Source: Streptomyces formicae (GTDB lineage Bacteria > Actinomycetota > Actinomycetes > Streptomycetales > Streptomycetaceae). From it: 64,000 bases of DNA. A model generated the notes under the pieces. The model was not told the DNA's origin. It was given only the letters and a program-made list of their open reading frames with translations, and made no database searches. The position numbers and the translations under genes are program-made. The DNA is taken from assembly GCF_022647665.1 (NCBI RefSeq), contig NZ_CP071872.1, positions 806,001 to 870,000 of the forward strand, in the 5' to 3' direction. Below, one piece after another: positions 10,597 through 20,778 of the stretch (position 1 is the first letter of the stretch; every line of letters starts with the position of its first letter).

Positions 10597-11433
10597 ATGG
10601 GTATCCGCAAGTACAAGCCGACGACTCCGGGCCGTCGTGGCTCCAGCGTCGCCGACTTCGTCGAGATCACGCGGTCCACGCCGGAGAAGTCGCTGGTCCG
10701 CCCCCTGCACAGCAAGGGCGGCCGTAACAACGCCGGTCGTGTGACCGTTCGCCACCAGGGCGGTGGCCACAAGCGCGCCTACCGAGTGATCGACTTCCGT
10801 CGTCACGACAAGGACGGCGTGCCGGCCAAGGTCGCGCACATCGAGTACGACCCCAACCGCACCGCGCGCATCGCGCTCCTGCACTACGCGGACGGCGAGA
10901 AGCGCTACATCCTGGCCCCCCGCGGCCTGCAGCAGGGTGACCGGATTGAGAACGGCCCCGCGGCCGACATCAAGCCCGGCAACAACCTGGCGCTGCGCAA
11001 CATCCCGGTCGGTACGACCATCCACGCCATCGAGCTGCGGCCCGGCGGCGGTGCGAAGTTCGCCCGTTCCGCGGGTGCCTCCGTGCAGCTGCTGGCGAAG
11101 GAGGGCGCGATGGCGCACCTCCGTATGCCGTCCGGCGAGATCCGCCTGGTCGACGTGCGCTGCCGCGCCACCGTCGGCGAGGTCGGCAACGCCGAGCAGT
11201 CGAACATCAACTGGGGCAAGGCCGGCCGTATGCGGTGGAAGGGCGTTCGCCCGACCGTCCGCGGTGTCGCCATGAACCCGGTCGACCACCCGCACGGTGG
11301 TGGTGAGGGCAAGACCTCCGGTGGTCGCCACCCGGTCTCCCCGTGGGGTCAGAAGGAAGGTCGTACGCGTTCTCGCAAGAAGGCGAGTGACAAGTACATC
11401 GTCCGCCGCCGCAAGACGAACAAGAAGCGCTAG
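10597..11433 (+). CDS. rplB: 50S ribosomal protein L2
   Basis: L2, essential for subunit joining and the peptidyl-transferase centre. The 278-residue product is the standard length. It has [15 protein letters not shown] at the start and the conserved [13 protein letters not shown] segment containing the key histidine near residue 230. A 40-base gap with AGGA before the ATG separates it from rplW. Confidence 0.98.
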   Translation: MGIRKYKPTTPGRRGSSVADFVEITRSTPEKSLVRPLHSKGGRNNAGRVTVRHQGGGHKRAYRVIDFRRHDKDGVPAKVAHIEYDPNRTARIALLHYADGEKRYILAPRGLQQGDRIENGPAADIKPGNNLALRNIPVGTTIHAIELRPGGGAKFARSAGASVQLLAKEGAMAHLRMPSGEIRLVDVRCRATVGEVGNAEQSNINWGKAGRMRWKGVRPTVRGVAMNPVDHPHGGGEGKTSGGRHPVSPWGQKEGRTRSRKKASDKYIVRRRKTNKKR

Positions 11434-11445
11434 GAGCGGGTTTAG

Positions 11446-11727
11446 ATGCCGCGCAGTCTCAAGAAGGGGCCCTTCGTCGACGACCACCTGATCAAGAAGG
11501 TGGACGCCCAGAACGAAGCAGGTACCAAGAACGTCATCAAGACCTGGTCCCGTCGCTCGATGATCGTCCCGGCCATGCTGGGCCACACGATCGCGGTGCA
11601 CAACGGCAAGACCCATGTCCCGGTGTTCGTCACCGAGTCCATGGTCGGCCACAAGCTCGGCGAGTTCTCGCCGACTCGCACCTTCCGCGGCCACGTCAAG
11701 GACGACCGGAAGTCGAAGCGCCGCTGA
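11446..11727 (+). CDS. rpsS: 30S ribosomal protein S19
   Basis: S19 is in the 30S head and bridges to the large subunit. It has 93 residues starting [19 protein letters not shown], the family signature, and includes [15 protein letters not shown]. The site TAGGAGCGGG overlaps the rplB stop and serves this start. Confidence 0.98.
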   Translation: MPRSLKKGPFVDDHLIKKVDAQNEAGTKNVIKTWSRRSMIVPAMLGHTIAVHNGKTHVPVFVTESMVGHKLGEFSPTRTFRGHVKDDRKSKRR

Positions 11728-11770
11728 TCGCGGGGTGGAAACGACTATGACTTACACCGAAGGGACAACC

Positions 11771-12118
11771 ATGGAAGCCAGGGCCCAGGCGCGGTACATC
11801 CGCGTCACGCCCATGAAGGCCCGCCGCGTGGTGGACCTCATCCGTGGCATGGACGCCACGGAGGCTCAGGCGGTCCTGCGTTTCGCCCCGCAGGCCGCGA
11901 GCGTGCCGGTCGGCAAGGTGCTGGACAGCGCCATCGCCAACGCCGCGCACAACTACGACCACACGGACGCCTCTTCGCTGTTCATCAGCGAGGCGTACGT
12001 CGACGAGGGCCCGACCCTGAAGCGGTTCCGTCCGCGTGCTCAGGGCCGTGCCTACCGGATCCGCAAGCGGACCAGCCACATCACCGTGGTCGTCAGCAGC
12101 AAGGAAGGAACCCGGTAA
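11771..12118 (+). CDS. rplV: 50S ribosomal protein L22
   Basis: L22 contacts all 23S rRNA domains and narrows the exit tunnel near the macrolide site. From the ATG at 11771 the product is 115 residues ([20 protein letters not shown]) with the beta-hairpin [20 protein letters not shown]. An in-frame ATG at 11747 would add MTYTEGTT. I prefer 11771 because GAAGGG lies at a good distance, but both are possible. The stop overlaps rpsC by one base (TAATG). Confidence 0.93.
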   Translation: MEARAQARYIRVTPMKARRVVDLIRGMDATEAQAVLRFAPQAASVPVGKVLDSAIANAAHNYDHTDASSLFISEAYVDEGPTLKRFRPRAQGRAYRIRKRTSHITVVVSSKEGTR

Positions 12119-12957
12119 TGGGCCAGAAGGTAAACCCGCACGGGTTCCGGCTCGGTATCACCACGGACTTCAAGTCCCGCTGGTACGCCGACAAGCTGTA
12201 CAAGGACTACGTCAAGGAAGACGTCGCCATCCGTCGGATGATGACGTCCGGCATGGAGCGCGCCGGCATCTCGAAGGTTGAGATCGAGCGCACCCGTGAC
12301 CGCGTGCGGGTGGACATCCACACCGCGCGTCCCGGCATCGTCATCGGCCGCCGCGGCGCCGAGGCCGACCGCATCCGCGGCGACCTCGAGAAGCTCACGG
12401 GCAAGCAGGTCCAGCTGAACATCCTCGAGGTCAAGAACCCCGAGGTCGACGCTCAGCTCGTGGCCCAGGCTGTTGCCGAGCAGCTGTCCTCCCGCGTCTC
12501 CTTCCGTCGGGCCATGCGCAAGAGCATGCAGTCCGCCATGAAGGCCGGCGCCAAGGGCATCAAGATCCAGTGTGGCGGCCGTCTCGGCGGCGCCGAGATG
12601 TCCCGCTCGGAGTTCTACCGTGAGGGTCGTGTGCCGCTGCACACGCTCCGCGCGAACGTCGAGTACGGCTTCTTCGAGGCCAAGACGACCTTCGGCCGCA
12701 TCGGCGTGAAGGTCTGGATCTACAAGGGCGACGTCAAGAACATCGCCGAGGTCCGCGCCGAGAACGCCGCTGCCCGCGCCGGCAACCGCCCGGCCCGTGG
12801 TGGCGCTGACCGCCCGGCCCGTGGTGGCCGCGGTGGCGAGCGTGGCGGTCGCGGTCGCAAGCCGCAGCAGCAGTCCGCGCCGGCTGCCGAGGCCCCCAAG
12901 GCCGACGCCCCCGCCGCCGCTGCCGCTCCGGCTGAGAGCACCGGAACGGAGGCCTGA
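12118..12957 (+). CDS. rpsC: 30S ribosomal protein S3
   Basis: S3 forms part of the mRNA entry channel and its helicase. The 279-residue product starts [13 protein letters not shown] and has the KH motif [13 protein letters not shown]. After about residue 225 there is a long low-complexity tail: basic and Gly/Arg-rich ([20 protein letters not shown]), then Gln/Ala/Pro-rich. Such tails are common in actinomycete S3 proteins. Confidence 0.97.
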   Translation: MGQKVNPHGFRLGITTDFKSRWYADKLYKDYVKEDVAIRRMMTSGMERAGISKVEIERTRDRVRVDIHTARPGIVIGRRGAEADRIRGDLEKLTGKQVQLNILEVKNPEVDAQLVAQAVAEQLSSRVSFRRAMRKSMQSAMKAGAKGIKIQCGGRLGGAEMSRSEFYREGRVPLHTLRANVEYGFFEAKTTFGRIGVKVWIYKGDVKNIAEVRAENAAARAGNRPARGGADRPARGGRGGERGGRGRKPQQQSAPAAEAPKADAPAAAAAPAESTGTEA

Positions 12958-12962
12958 CCGAA

Positions 12963-13382
12963 ATGCTGATCCCCCGTAGGGTCAAGCACCGCAAGCAGCA
13001 CCACCCCAAGCGCCGCGGTATGGCCAAGGGTGGTACGACGGTTGCGTTCGGCGAGTACGGCATCCAGGCCATGACTCCGGCGTACGTGACCAACCGCCAG
13101 ATCGAGGCGGCTCGTATCGCGATGACCCGCCACATCAAGCGTGGCGGCAAGGTCTGGATCAACATCTACCCGGACCGCCCGCTGACCAAGAAGCCCGCCG
13201 AGACCCGCATGGGTTCCGGTAAGGGTTCCCCGGAGTGGTGGGTCGCGAACGTGCACCCGGGCCGGGTCATGTTCGAGCTGTCCTACCCGAACGAGAAGAT
13301 TGCGCGTGAGGCTCTGACTCGTGCGGCTCACAAGCTGCCGATGAAGTGCCGGATCGTCAAGCGCGAGGCAGGTGAAGCGTGA
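12963..13382 (+). CDS. rplP: 50S ribosomal protein L16
   Basis: L16 organises the A-site side of the large subunit. It has 139 residues beginning [17 protein letters not shown], with the conserved [16 protein letters not shown] near residues 82-97. Five bases separate it from rpsC, and its TGA overlaps the rpmC ATG. Confidence 0.98.
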   Translation: MLIPRRVKHRKQHHPKRRGMAKGGTTVAFGEYGIQAMTPAYVTNRQIEAARIAMTRHIKRGGKVWINIYPDRPLTKKPAETRMGSGKGSPEWWVANVHPGRVMFELSYPNEKIAREALTRAAHKLPMKCRIVKREAGEA

Positions 13383-13606
13383 TGTCGGCCGGTACCAAGG
13401 CGTCCGAGCTGCGCGAGCTGGGCAACGAGGAGCTTGTTGCCAAGCTCCGCGAGGCCAAGGAAGAGCTGTTCAACCTCCGCTTCCAGGCGGCGACGGGCCA
13501 GCTCGAGAACCACGGCCGGCTTAAGGCCGTCCGCAAGGACATCGCCCGGATCTACACCCTGATGCGTGAGCGCGAGCTGGGCATCGAGACGGTGGAGAGC
13601 GCCTGA
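13382..13606 (+). CDS. rpmC: 50S ribosomal protein L29
   Basis: L29 lies beside L23 at the tunnel exit. The 74-residue product carries the family segment [21 protein letters not shown] and [15 protein letters not shown] place the start at the ATG overlapping the rplP stop; a GTG one codon upstream is also in frame. The stop overlaps the rpsQ ATG. Confidence 0.96.
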   Translation: MSAGTKASELRELGNEELVAKLREAKEELFNLRFQAATGQLENHGRLKAVRKDIARIYTLMRERELGIETVESA

Positions 13607-13917
13607 TGAGCGAGAGCAACGTGACTGAGTCTGTAAACAACAGCGGTTCCACCGCGGGCACCGCGGAGCGCGGCTTCCGCAAGACCCGTGAGGGTCTGGT
13701 CGTCAGCGACAAGATGGACAAGACCGTCGTCGTCGCTGTCGAGGACCGCGTCAAGCACGCGCTGTACGGCAAGGTCATCCGCCGTACGAACAAGCTCAAG
13801 GCGCACGACGAGCAGAACGCCGCGGGTGTCGGCGACCGTGTCCTCCTCATGGAGACCCGGCCGCTGTCCGCGACGAAGCGCTGGCGCGTCGTCGAGATCC
13901 TCGAGAAGGCCAAGTAA
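13606..13917 (+). CDS. rpsQ: 30S ribosomal protein S17
   Basis: S17 binds 16S rRNA early in 30S assembly. The 103-residue product has a Ser/Thr-rich N-terminal arm of about 22 residues, then the OB-fold core [20 protein letters not shown] and [10 protein letters not shown]. It is the last gene of the S10 transcription unit, followed by hairpins before rplN. Confidence 0.97.
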   Translation: MSESNVTESVNNSGSTAGTAERGFRKTREGLVVSDKMDKTVVVAVEDRVKHALYGKVIRRTNKLKAHDEQNAAGVGDRVLLMETRPLSATKRWRVVEILEKAK

Positions 13918-13922
13918 TCACT

Positions 13923-13997
13923 TGAAGGGGTAACCCTTCAGGTTCGTTCCGCCAGGCTCGGCAGGGGCTCCGCCTCGTAAGAGGAAGGCCCCTGCCG
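13923..13997 (+). promoter_or_regulatory. Two hairpins between rpsQ and rplN
   Basis: The 108-base gap holds a short hairpin (TGAAGGG 13923-13929 with CCCTTCA 13934-13940). A larger one follows: CGGCAGGGGC (13959-13968) with GCCCCTGCCG (13988-13997), whose loop contains a further CCTC/GAGG pairing. The second could terminate the S10 unit or bind a regulatory ribosomal protein ahead of the spc genes. An RBS (AGGAGA) precedes the rplN GTG. Confidence 0.6.
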
Positions 13998-14025
13998 GGA
14001 ACCGGCAGACAAACAGGAGATAGAC

Positions 14026-14394
14026 GTGATCCAGCAGGAGTCGCGACTTCGCGTCGCCGACAACACTGGTGCCAAGGAGATCCTTTGCATCCGTGTTCTC
14101 GGTGGCTCGGGTCGCCGCTACGCGGGCATCGGTGACGTCATCGTCGCCACCGTCAAGGACGCGATCCCCGGTGGCAACGTGAAGAAGGGTGACGTCGTCA
14201 AGGCGGTCATCGTTCGCACCGTCAAGGAGCGCCGCCGCCAGGACGGCTCGTACATCCGCTTCGACGAGAACGCCGCCGTCATTCTGAAGAACGACGGCGA
14301 CCCTCGCGGCACCCGTATCTTCGGCCCGGTGGGCCGTGAGCTGCGCGAGAAGAAGTTCATGAAGATCATCTCGCTCGCGCCGGAGGTGCTGTAA
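14026..14394 (+). CDS. rplN: 50S ribosomal protein L14
   Basis: L14 forms an intersubunit bridge and binds the silencing factor RsfS. It has 122 residues, starting at a GTG ([20 protein letters not shown]), with [12 protein letters not shown] and the conserved end [14 protein letters not shown]. It is the first gene of the spc group, with rplX two bases after the stop. Confidence 0.98.
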   Translation: MIQQESRLRVADNTGAKEILCIRVLGGSGRRYAGIGDVIVATVKDAIPGGNVKKGDVVKAVIVRTVKERRRQDGSYIRFDENAAVILKNDGDPRGTRIFGPVGRELREKKFMKIISLAPEVL

Positions 14395-14396
14395 GC

Positions 14397-14720
14397 ATGA
14401 AGATCAAGAAGGGCGACCTGGTCCAGGTCATCACCGGCAAGGACAAGGGCAAGCAGGGCAAGGTCATTGCCGCTTTCCCGCGCGAGGAGCGCGTCCTGGT
14501 CGAGGGTGTCAACCGGGTCAAGAAGCACACCAAGGCCAACCAGCCGGGCCGTGCCTCGCAGGCCGGCGGCATCGTGACCACCGAGGCCCCGATCCACGTC
14601 AGCAACGTTCAGCTGGTTGTGGAGAAGGACGGCAACAAGGTCGTGACTCGCGTCGGCTACCGCTTCGACGACGAGGGCAACAAGATCCGCGTTGCCAAGC
14701 GGACTGGTGAGGACATCTGA
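14397..14720 (+). CDS. rplX: 50S ribosomal protein L24
   Basis: L24 initiates 50S assembly. The 107-residue protein begins [20 protein letters not shown], the KOW motif, and has the segment [14 protein letters not shown]. The stop overlaps the rplE ATG by one base, which implies translational coupling. Confidence 0.97.
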   Translation: MKIKKGDLVQVITGKDKGKQGKVIAAFPREERVLVEGVNRVKKHTKANQPGRASQAGGIVTTEAPIHVSNVQLVVEKDGNKVVTRVGYRFDDEGNKIRVAKRTGEDI

Positions 14721-15277
14721 TGACGACCACCACGACTCCGCGTCTCAAGACGAAGTACCGCGAGGAGATCATCGGCAAGCTGCGTGAGGAGTTCTCGTAC
14801 GAGAACGTCATGCAGGTTCCGGGCCTCGTCAAGATCGTGGTCAACATGGGTGTGGGCGACGCCGCCCGCGACTCCAAGCTGATCGAGGGCGCCATCCGCG
14901 ACCTCACCACGATCACCGGTCAGAAGCCTGCCGTCACCAAGGCCCGCAAGTCCATCGCGCAGTTCAAGCTGCGTGAGGGCCAGCCGATCGGTGCCCACGT
15001 CACGCTCCGTGGCGACCGCATGTGGGAGTTCCTGGACCGCACCCTGTCGCTCGCGCTTCCGCGCATCCGCGACTTCCGTGGTCTGTCCCCCAAGCAGTTC
15101 GACGGCCGTGGCAACTACACCTTCGGTCTCACGGAGCAGGTCATGTTCCACGAGATCGACCAGGACAAGATCGACCGCGTCCGGGGTATGGACATCACCG
15201 TGGTCACCACGGCGACCAACGACGCTGAGGGCCGTGCCCTTCTCCGTCACCTCGGCTTCCCGTTCAAGGAGGCGTAA
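14720..15277 (+). CDS. rplE: 50S ribosomal protein L5
   Basis: L5 carries 5S rRNA into the central protuberance. It has 185 residues with [18 protein letters not shown], the [20 protein letters not shown] loop, and the conserved C-terminal [19 protein letters not shown]. rpsN follows five bases after the stop. Confidence 0.98.
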   Translation: MTTTTTPRLKTKYREEIIGKLREEFSYENVMQVPGLVKIVVNMGVGDAARDSKLIEGAIRDLTTITGQKPAVTKARKSIAQFKLREGQPIGAHVTLRGDRMWEFLDRTLSLALPRIRDFRGLSPKQFDGRGNYTFGLTEQVMFHEIDQDKIDRVRGMDITVVTTATNDAEGRALLRHLGFPFKEA

Positions 15278-15282
15278 GCGAG

Positions 15283-15468
15283 ATGGCGAAGAAGGCTCTG
15301 ATTGCCAAGGCTGCTCGTAAGCCCAAGTTCGGTGTGCGTGCGTACACCCGCTGCCAGCGCTGCGGCCGCCCGCACTCCGTGTACCGCAAGTTCGGCCTTT
15401 GCCGCGTGTGCCTTCGTGAGATGGCTCACCGTGGCGAGCTGCCGGGCGTGACCAAGAGCTCCTGGTAA
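15283..15468 (+). CDS. rpsN: 30S ribosomal protein S14, zinc-binding type
   Basis: The short (61-residue) zinc-ribbon S14. Four cysteines are arranged as CQRC at about residue 24 and CRVC at about residue 40. Streptomyces usually carry a second, cysteine-free S14 elsewhere that replaces this one when zinc is scarce; it is not in this window. Confidence 0.97.
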   Translation: MAKKALIAKAARKPKFGVRAYTRCQRCGRPHSVYRKFGLCRVCLREMAHRGELPGVTKSSW

Positions 15469-15680
15469 TCCCCGTATTCACGGGAATTACCGGAGGCTCT
15501 CGGTAAGCAACGGGACGGCGGGGCCCTCCCTCACATGCCGTAGGCTTGTGGGGTTGGGCGCCCGCCGCCCTGATCGACTTACTACGCCGTAGGTCCCCGT
15601 GCCGCACCCGTCCCGCCCATGTGTGGGGAGAGGGATGGCGCATACAGGAAACCCCGGCGAGAGAGGCCGAAGGCCAATTC
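15469..15680 (+). other. Long gap inside the spc operon
   Basis: The 212 bases between rpsN and rpsH contain no gene. An inverted repeat TTACCG (15487-15492) / CGGTAA (15501-15506) is visible. The rest is G+C rich with no convincing promoter. Such a gap within a tightly packed operon suggests a leader or internal promoter for rpsH onward. Confidence 0.4.
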
Positions 15681-16079
15681 ATGACCATGACTGATCCGAT
15701 CGCGGACATGCTGACTCGTCTGCGTAACGCGAACTCGGCGTACCACGACTCCGTGACGATGCCGCACAGCAAGATCAAGTCGCACATCGCGGAGATCCTC
15801 CAGCAGGAGGGCTTCATCACGGGCTGGAAGGTCGAGGACGCCGAGGTCGGCAAGAACCTCGTCCTCGAGTTGAAGTTCGGCCCGAACCGTGAGCGCTCCA
15901 TCGCGGGCATCAAGCGGATCTCCAAGCCCGGTCTCCGGGTGTACGCGAAGTCCACGAGCCTGCCGAAGGTGCTGGGCGGCCTGGGCGTGGCGATCATCTC
16001 CACGTCGCACGGTCTCCTCACCGACAAGCAGGCCAGCAAGAAGGGTGTGGGCGGGGAAGTCCTCGCCTACGTCTGGTAG
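15681..16079 (+). CDS. rpsH: 30S ribosomal protein S8
   Basis: S8 binds the 16S central domain and in E. coli represses the spc operon. The 132-residue product starts [18 protein letters not shown] and ends with [11 protein letters not shown], both conserved. The ATG at 15681 is preferred over the far-upstream in-frame starts, which read low-conservation sequence. Confidence 0.98.
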   Translation: MTMTDPIADMLTRLRNANSAYHDSVTMPHSKIKSHIAEILQQEGFITGWKVEDAEVGKNLVLELKFGPNRERSIAGIKRISKPGLRVYAKSTSLPKVLGGLGVAIISTSHGLLTDKQASKKGVGGEVLAYVW

Positions 16080-16101
16080 TCGGGAACGGAGGAGAAGAAA
16101 C

Positions 16102-16641
16102 ATGTCGCGTATCGGCAAGCTCCCCATCTCGGTTCCCGCCGGCGTGGATGTCACCATCGATGGCCGTACGGTCCAGGTGAAGGGTCCCAAGGGCTCCCTG
16201 ACCCACACCGTTGCCGCGCCGATCGAGATCGCGAAGGGTGAGGACGGCGTTCTCAACGTCACCCGCCCGAACGACGAGCGTCAGAACAAGGCCCTGCACG
16301 GCCTGTCCCGCACGCTGGTGGCCAACATGATCACCGGTGTGACCGCGGGGTACACGAAGGCGCTCGAGATCAGCGGTGTCGGTTACCGCGTGGCCGCGAA
16401 GGGCTCCAACCTGGAGTTCCAGCTCGGCTACAGCCACCCGATCCTGGTGGAGGCCCCAGAGGGGATCTCCTTCAAGGTCGAGTCGCCGACCAAGTTCTCG
16501 GTCGAGGGCATCGACAAGCAGAAGGTCGGCGAGGTCGCCGCGAACATCCGCAAGCTGCGCAAGCCCGACCCGTACAAGGCCAAGGGCGTGAAGTACGCGG
16601 GCGAGGTCATCCGCCGCAAGGTCGGAAAGGCTGGTAAGTAA
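16102..16641 (+). CDS. rplF: 50S ribosomal protein L6
   Basis: L6 lies near the sarcin-ricin loop at the factor-binding site. The 179-residue product starts [19 protein letters not shown] and holds the signature [19 protein letters not shown] near the C-terminus. A strong GGAGGAG precedes the ATG. Confidence 0.98.
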   Translation: MSRIGKLPISVPAGVDVTIDGRTVQVKGPKGSLTHTVAAPIEIAKGEDGVLNVTRPNDERQNKALHGLSRTLVANMITGVTAGYTKALEISGVGYRVAAKGSNLEFQLGYSHPILVEAPEGISFKVESPTKFSVEGIDKQKVGEVAANIRKLRKPDPYKAKGVKYAGEVIRRKVGKAGK

Positions 16642-16644
16642 GCC

Positions 16645-17028
16645 ATGGCATACGGCGTGAAGATTGCCAAGGGCAAGGCCTACAAGGGCGCTTCCCTGAA
16701 GCGTCGCCACATCCGCATCCGCAAGAAGATCTCGGGTACCCCGGCGCGTCCGCGTCTGGTCGTCACCCGGTCCAACCGCGGCATCACGGCTCAGGTCATC
16801 GACGACCTCGCGGGGCACACCCTCGCGTCGGCGTCCACCCTGGACTCGTCCATCCGCGGCGGCGAAGGCGACAAGTCGTCGAAGGCCAAGCAGGTCGGCC
16901 AGCTCGTGGCCGAGCGTGCCAAGGCCGCCGGCATCGAGGCTGTCGTGTTCGACCGTGGCGGCAACCAGTACGCGGGGCGCATCGCCGCCCTGGCGGACGC
17001 CGCCCGCGAAGCCGGTCTGAAGTTCTGA
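16645..17028 (+). CDS. rplR: 50S ribosomal protein L18
   Basis: L18 binds 5S rRNA together with L5. The 127-residue product begins with a basic arm ([20 protein letters not shown]) and includes [20 protein letters not shown]. It follows rplF after three bases. Confidence 0.97.
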   Translation: MAYGVKIAKGKAYKGASLKRRHIRIRKKISGTPARPRLVVTRSNRGITAQVIDDLAGHTLASASTLDSSIRGGEGDKSSKAKQVGQLVAERAKAAGIEAVVFDRGGNQYAGRIAALADAAREAGLKF

Positions 17029-17071
17029 GCCGGTTCCGTAGCTCAGCGGAAAACGAAGAGAGGTAATTCCA

Positions 17072-17683
17072 ATGGCTGGACCCCAGCGCCGCGGAAGCGG
17101 TGCCGGTGGCGGCGAGCGGCGGGACCGGAAGGGCCGTGACGGCGGCGCAGCTGCCGCCGAGAAGACCGCTTACGTTGAGCGCGTTGTCGCGATCAACCGT
17201 GTCGCCAAGGTTGTGAAGGGTGGTCGTCGCTTCAGCTTCACCGCGCTGGTCGTGGTGGGCGACGGTGACGGCACCGTGGGTGTCGGTTACGGCAAGGCCA
17301 AGGAGGTGCCGGCCGCCATCGCCAAGGGTGTTGAGGAGGCCAAGAAGCACTTCTTCAAGGTCCCCCGTATCCAGGGCACCATCCCGCACCCGATCACGGG
17401 TGAGAAGGCTGCGGGCGTCGTCCTGCTCAAGCCGGCTTCCCCCGGTACCGGTGTTATCGCCGGTGGCCCGGTGCGTGCCGTGCTCGAGTGCGCCGGCGTT
17501 CACGACATCCTGTCGAAGTCGCTCGGCTCGTCGAACGCGATCAACATCGTGCACGCGACCGTGGCTGCGCTGAAGGGTCTGCAGCGTCCCGAGGAGATCG
17601 CGGCCCGCCGTGGTCTGCCGCTCGAGGACGTCGCCCCTGCGGCTCTGCTGCGTGCGCGCGCCGGTGCGGGAGCGGGTGCGTAA
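17072..17683 (+). CDS. rpsE: 30S ribosomal protein S5
   Basis: S5 takes part in decoding fidelity and lines the mRNA entry. The 203-residue product has a Gly/Arg-rich extension of about 35 residues, then [19 protein letters not shown] and the [15 protein letters not shown] loop. The RBS is GAGAGG. The TAA overlaps the rpmD ATG. Confidence 0.98.
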   Translation: MAGPQRRGSGAGGGERRDRKGRDGGAAAAEKTAYVERVVAINRVAKVVKGGRRFSFTALVVVGDGDGTVGVGYGKAKEVPAAIAKGVEEAKKHFFKVPRIQGTIPHPITGEKAAGVVLLKPASPGTGVIAGGPVRAVLECAGVHDILSKSLGSSNAINIVHATVAALKGLQRPEEIAARRGLPLEDVAPAALLRARAGAGAGA

Positions 17684-17865
17684 TGGCCCGCCTCAAGATC
17701 ACGCAGACGAAGTCGTACATCGGCAGCAAGCAGAACCACCGTGACACGCTGCGTTCGCTTGGCCTGAAGAGGGTCAACGACGTGGTCGTCAAGGAGGACC
17801 GCCCCGAGTTCCGCGGCATGGTGCACACCGTCCGCCACCTCGTGACGGTTGAGGAGGTCGACTGA
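17683..17865 (+). CDS. rpmD: 50S ribosomal protein L30
   Basis: L30, a small (60-residue) large-subunit protein beginning [20 protein letters not shown] and containing [11 protein letters not shown]. The start overlaps the rpsE stop by one base, and rplO begins two bases after the stop. Confidence 0.97.
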   Translation: MARLKITQTKSYIGSKQNHRDTLRSLGLKRVNDVVVKEDRPEFRGMVHTVRHLVTVEEVD

Positions 17866-17867
17866 TC

Positions 17868-18323
17868 ATGGCGGAGCAGAACCCGCTGAAGATCCACAAC
17901 CTCCGTCCCGCCCCGGGCGCCAAGACCGCCAAGACCCGTGTGGGTCGTGGTGAGGCGTCGAAGGGTAAGACGGCCGGTCGTGGCACCAAGGGCACGAAGG
18001 CCCGCTACCAGGTTCCGGAGCGCTTCGAGGGCGGGCAGATGCCCCTCCACATGCGTCTCCCGAAGCTGAAGGGCTTCAAGAACCCGTTCCGCACCGAGTT
18101 CCAGGTCGTGAACCTGGACAAGCTGGCCGCGCTCTACCCGCAGGGTGGCGAGGTCACGGTGGCCGACCTGGTCGCCAAGGGCGCGGTGCGCAAGAACAGC
18201 CTCGTCAAGGTCCTGGGCCAGGGCGAGATCTCCGTGGCGCTGCAGGTTTCGGTTGACGCCGTCTCCGGCTCCGCCAAGGAGAAGATCACCGCCGCCGGCG
18301 GTACCGTCACCGAGCTCGTCTGA
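17868..18323 (+). CDS. rplO: 50S ribosomal protein L15
   Basis: L15 binds 23S rRNA late in assembly. The 151-residue protein starts with the conserved [13 protein letters not shown], has [13 protein letters not shown], and later [18 protein letters not shown]. It is the last ribosomal gene before secY, and a hairpin lies 26 bases downstream. Confidence 0.98.
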   Translation: MAEQNPLKIHNLRPAPGAKTAKTRVGRGEASKGKTAGRGTKGTKARYQVPERFEGGQMPLHMRLPKLKGFKNPFRTEFQVVNLDKLAALYPQGGEVTVADLVAKGAVRKNSLVKVLGQGEISVALQVSVDAVSGSAKEKITAAGGTVTELV

Positions 18324-18349
18324 GACGAGCCGATGGCCTGAACGCCCGA

Positions 18350-18381
18350 CCGGGGATGCCTCTCAAATGGGGCATCCCCGG
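18350..18381 (+). terminator. Hairpin between rplO and secY
   Basis: An 11-bp perfect stem (18350-18360 with 18371-18381) closes a 10-base loop in the 247-base gap after rplO. It probably ends or attenuates the spc transcript, leaving secY to be driven at least partly by a promoter in the remaining gap. I could not define that promoter with confidence. Confidence 0.65.
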
Positions 18382-18570
18382 TTGGTCGTTCCAAGGGGGG
18401 CACACTCGCCGGTAAGGTGGCGAGCGTTGTTGCTGTTATTTGCCCGGGGGGCGACTCCCGGAACAGGTCGCGAGGGACCCCAGGGCACCCGAGCGGCTTG
18501 ACTTATACGTATTCGTCGAACCTCAAGACCGTCACCTCTGACGCTTTGCGCGGGGGTCGCAGGAGGCACC

Positions 18571-19890
18571 GTGCTCACCGCGTTCGCCCGGGCGTTCAAG
18601 ACGCCCGACCTGCGCAAGAAGCTGCTCTTCACACTCGGCATCATCGTGCTGTACCGGGTAGGCGCACACATCCCGGTACCCGGCGTCAGCTACGAGAACG
18701 TCCAGCAGTGTGTCGACCAGGCGTCGAAGAACAACGGCAGCCTGTTCGGCCTCGTCAACATGTTCAGCGGCGGGGCGCTGCTGCAGATCACGATCTTCGC
18801 GCTCGGCATCATGCCGTACATCACGGCGAGCATCATCCTTCAGCTGCTGACCGTGGTCATCCCGCGTCTGGAAGCCCTCAAGAAGGAGGGCCAGTCCGGC
18901 ACGGCGAAGATCACGCAGTACACGCGGTACCTCACCGTCGCGCTGGCCGTCCTGCAGGGCACCGGTCTGGTGGCCACCGCCCGCAGTGGCGCGCTGTTCT
19001 CGGGGTGCCCGGTCGCCAGTGAGATCGTGCCCGATCAATCGATCTTCGTGACCGCCACCATGGTGATCACGATGACCGCCGGCACGGCCGTCGTCATGTG
19101 GCTCGGTGAGCTGATCACCGACCGCGGCATCGGCAACGGCATGTCGATCCTGATGTTCATCTCGATCGCGGCCGGTTTCCCGGGCGCGCTGTGGGCCATC
19201 AAGGAGAGCGGCAAGCTCGCCAAGGGCTGGATCGAGTTCGGCACGGTCATCCTGATCGGCTTCGTGATGGTCGCCCTCGTGGTCTTCGTCGAGCAGGCTC
19301 AGCGCCGTATCCCCGTCCAGTACGCGAAGCGCATGATCGGCCGCAGGTCCTACGGCGGTACGTCCACGTACATCCCGCTGAAGGTGAACCAGGCGGGTGT
19401 GATTCCCGTCATCTTCGCGTCGTCGCTGCTCTACATCCCGGCACTCATCGCCCAGTTCTCGAACTCGACGTCCGGCTGGAAGACCTGGATCGAATCCCAC
19501 TTCGTCACAGGTGACCACCCGTACTACATCACCGCCTACTTCCTCCTGATCGTTTTCTTCGCGTTCTTCTACGTGGCCATCTCGTTCAACCCCGAGGAAG
19601 TCGCGGACAACATGAAGAAGTATGGTGGCTTCATCCCGGGTATCCGGGCTGGTCGACCTACCGCCGAGTATCTGAGCTACGTGCTCAACCGGATCACCTG
19701 GCCGGGCTCGCTGTATCTGGGTCTGATCGCTCTTGTGCCGACGATGGCGTTGGCGGGCTTCGGTGGTGCGAACCAGAACTTCCCGTTCGGTGGCACCAGC
19801 ATCCTCATCATCGTGGGTGTCGGTCTTGAGACCGTGAAGCAGATCGAGAGCCAGCTCCAGCAGCGCAACTACGAAGGGTTCCTCCGCTGA
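18571..19890 (+). CDS. secY: Preprotein translocase subunit SecY
   Basis: The central pore of the Sec translocon in the cytoplasmic membrane. It has 439 residues and about ten hydrophobic segments, for example [14 protein letters not shown] near residue 18. The hallmark [13 protein letters not shown] is at the N-terminus, and the cytoplasmic loop [15 protein letters not shown] is present. A GTG start follows AGGAGG at 18561. The TGA overlaps the adk ATG by one base. Confidence 0.98.
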   Translation: MLTAFARAFKTPDLRKKLLFTLGIIVLYRVGAHIPVPGVSYENVQQCVDQASKNNGSLFGLVNMFSGGALLQITIFALGIMPYITASIILQLLTVVIPRLEALKKEGQSGTAKITQYTRYLTVALAVLQGTGLVATARSGALFSGCPVASEIVPDQSIFVTATMVITMTAGTAVVMWLGELITDRGIGNGMSILMFISIAAGFPGALWAIKESGKLAKGWIEFGTVILIGFVMVALVVFVEQAQRRIPVQYAKRMIGRRSYGGTSTYIPLKVNQAGVIPVIFASSLLYIPALIAQFSNSTSGWKTWIESHFVTGDHPYYITAYFLLIVFFAFFYVAISFNPEEVADNMKKYGGFIPGIRAGRPTAEYLSYVLNRITWPGSLYLGLIALVPTMALAGFGGANQNFPFGGTSILIIVGVGLETVKQIESQLQQRNYEGFLR

Positions 19891-20549
19891 TGCGAATCGT
19901 CCTCGTCGGGCCGCCCGGTGCCGGCAAGGGAACGCAGGCCGCGTTCCTTGCCAAGAACCTGTCGATCCCGCACATCTCCACGGGCGACCTGTTCCGCGCC
20001 AACATCAGCCAGGGCACCGAGCTCGGCAGGCAGGCGAAGGCGTACATGGACGCCGGCAACCTGGTGCCCGACGAGGTCACCGTAGGTATGGCGAAGGACC
20101 GCATGGAGCAGCCGGATGCCGCGAACGGCTTCCTGCTGGACGGCTTCCCGCGGAACGTGGCGCAGGCCGAGGCCCTGGACGAGATGCTCGAGACCGAGGG
20201 CATGAAGCTCGACGCGGTGCTGGACCTGGAGGTCCCCGAGGACGAGGTCGTGAAGCGGATCGCGGGCCGCCGCGTCTGCCGCAACGAGAGCGCCCACGTC
20301 TTCCACGTGACGTACAGCCCGCCGAAGCAGGAGGGCGTCTGCGACGCCTGCGGCGGCGACCTGTACCAGCGGGACGACGACTCGGAGGAGACGGTCCGCA
20401 GGCGGCTGGAGGTCTACCACACGCAGACCGAGCCGATCATCGACTACTACAAGGCGCAGGGCCTGGTGGTCACGATCTCCGCGCTCGGCAAGGTCAACGA
20501 GGTGACCGAGCGGGCGATGGAAGCCCTCCGCGGCGACCAGGCCGCGTAG
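19890..20549 (+). CDS. adk: Adenylate kinase
   Basis: Balances AMP, ADP and ATP. The 219-residue product is the long form with a LID domain. The P-loop [11 protein letters not shown] is at residues 7-17, LLDGFPRN forms the NMP-side motif, and the LID segment (about 125-160) carries CRNESAH and CDAC, which could bind zinc. It is coupled to secY by a one-base overlap. Confidence 0.98.
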   Translation: MRIVLVGPPGAGKGTQAAFLAKNLSIPHISTGDLFRANISQGTELGRQAKAYMDAGNLVPDEVTVGMAKDRMEQPDAANGFLLDGFPRNVAQAEALDEMLETEGMKLDAVLDLEVPEDEVVKRIAGRRVCRNESAHVFHVTYSPPKQEGVCDACGGDLYQRDDDSEETVRRRLEVYHTQTEPIIDYYKAQGLVVTISALGKVNEVTERAMEALRGDQAA

Positions 20550-20579
20550 GGCCTCGGCAGACCCAGCTCCACGCGATTC

Positions 20580-20611
20580 GGCCGCGGTGCCCCTCAGGGG
20601 GTACCGCGGCC
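20580..20611 (+). terminator. Hairpin after adk
   Basis: GGCCGCGGT (20580-20588) pairs with ACCGCGGCC (20603-20611), with inner GCCCC/GGGGT pairing and a small loop. It lies 30 bases after the adk stop, which suggests that map is at least partly transcribed from its own promoter within 20612-20778. Confidence 0.65.
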
Positions 20612-20778
20612 GTCGTGCTGCGTGACATCCGTACGGCACCGCGGCGCAGCGTGCCCGGCCCACCACGGCCGTATCGTGGTACGAGGCGCTCACCGCGGAT
20701 GCGGGGCGCCTCGCCGTGCCGGGCGGTCCCGCCCGTGCCGGCTCCCGAACCGTCGAACCTGGAAAGGCGTCAGCCCTC

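Noticed and set aside
18495..18520. TTGACT as a -35 box for secY
   Set aside because: No acceptable -10 lies 16-19 bases downstream.
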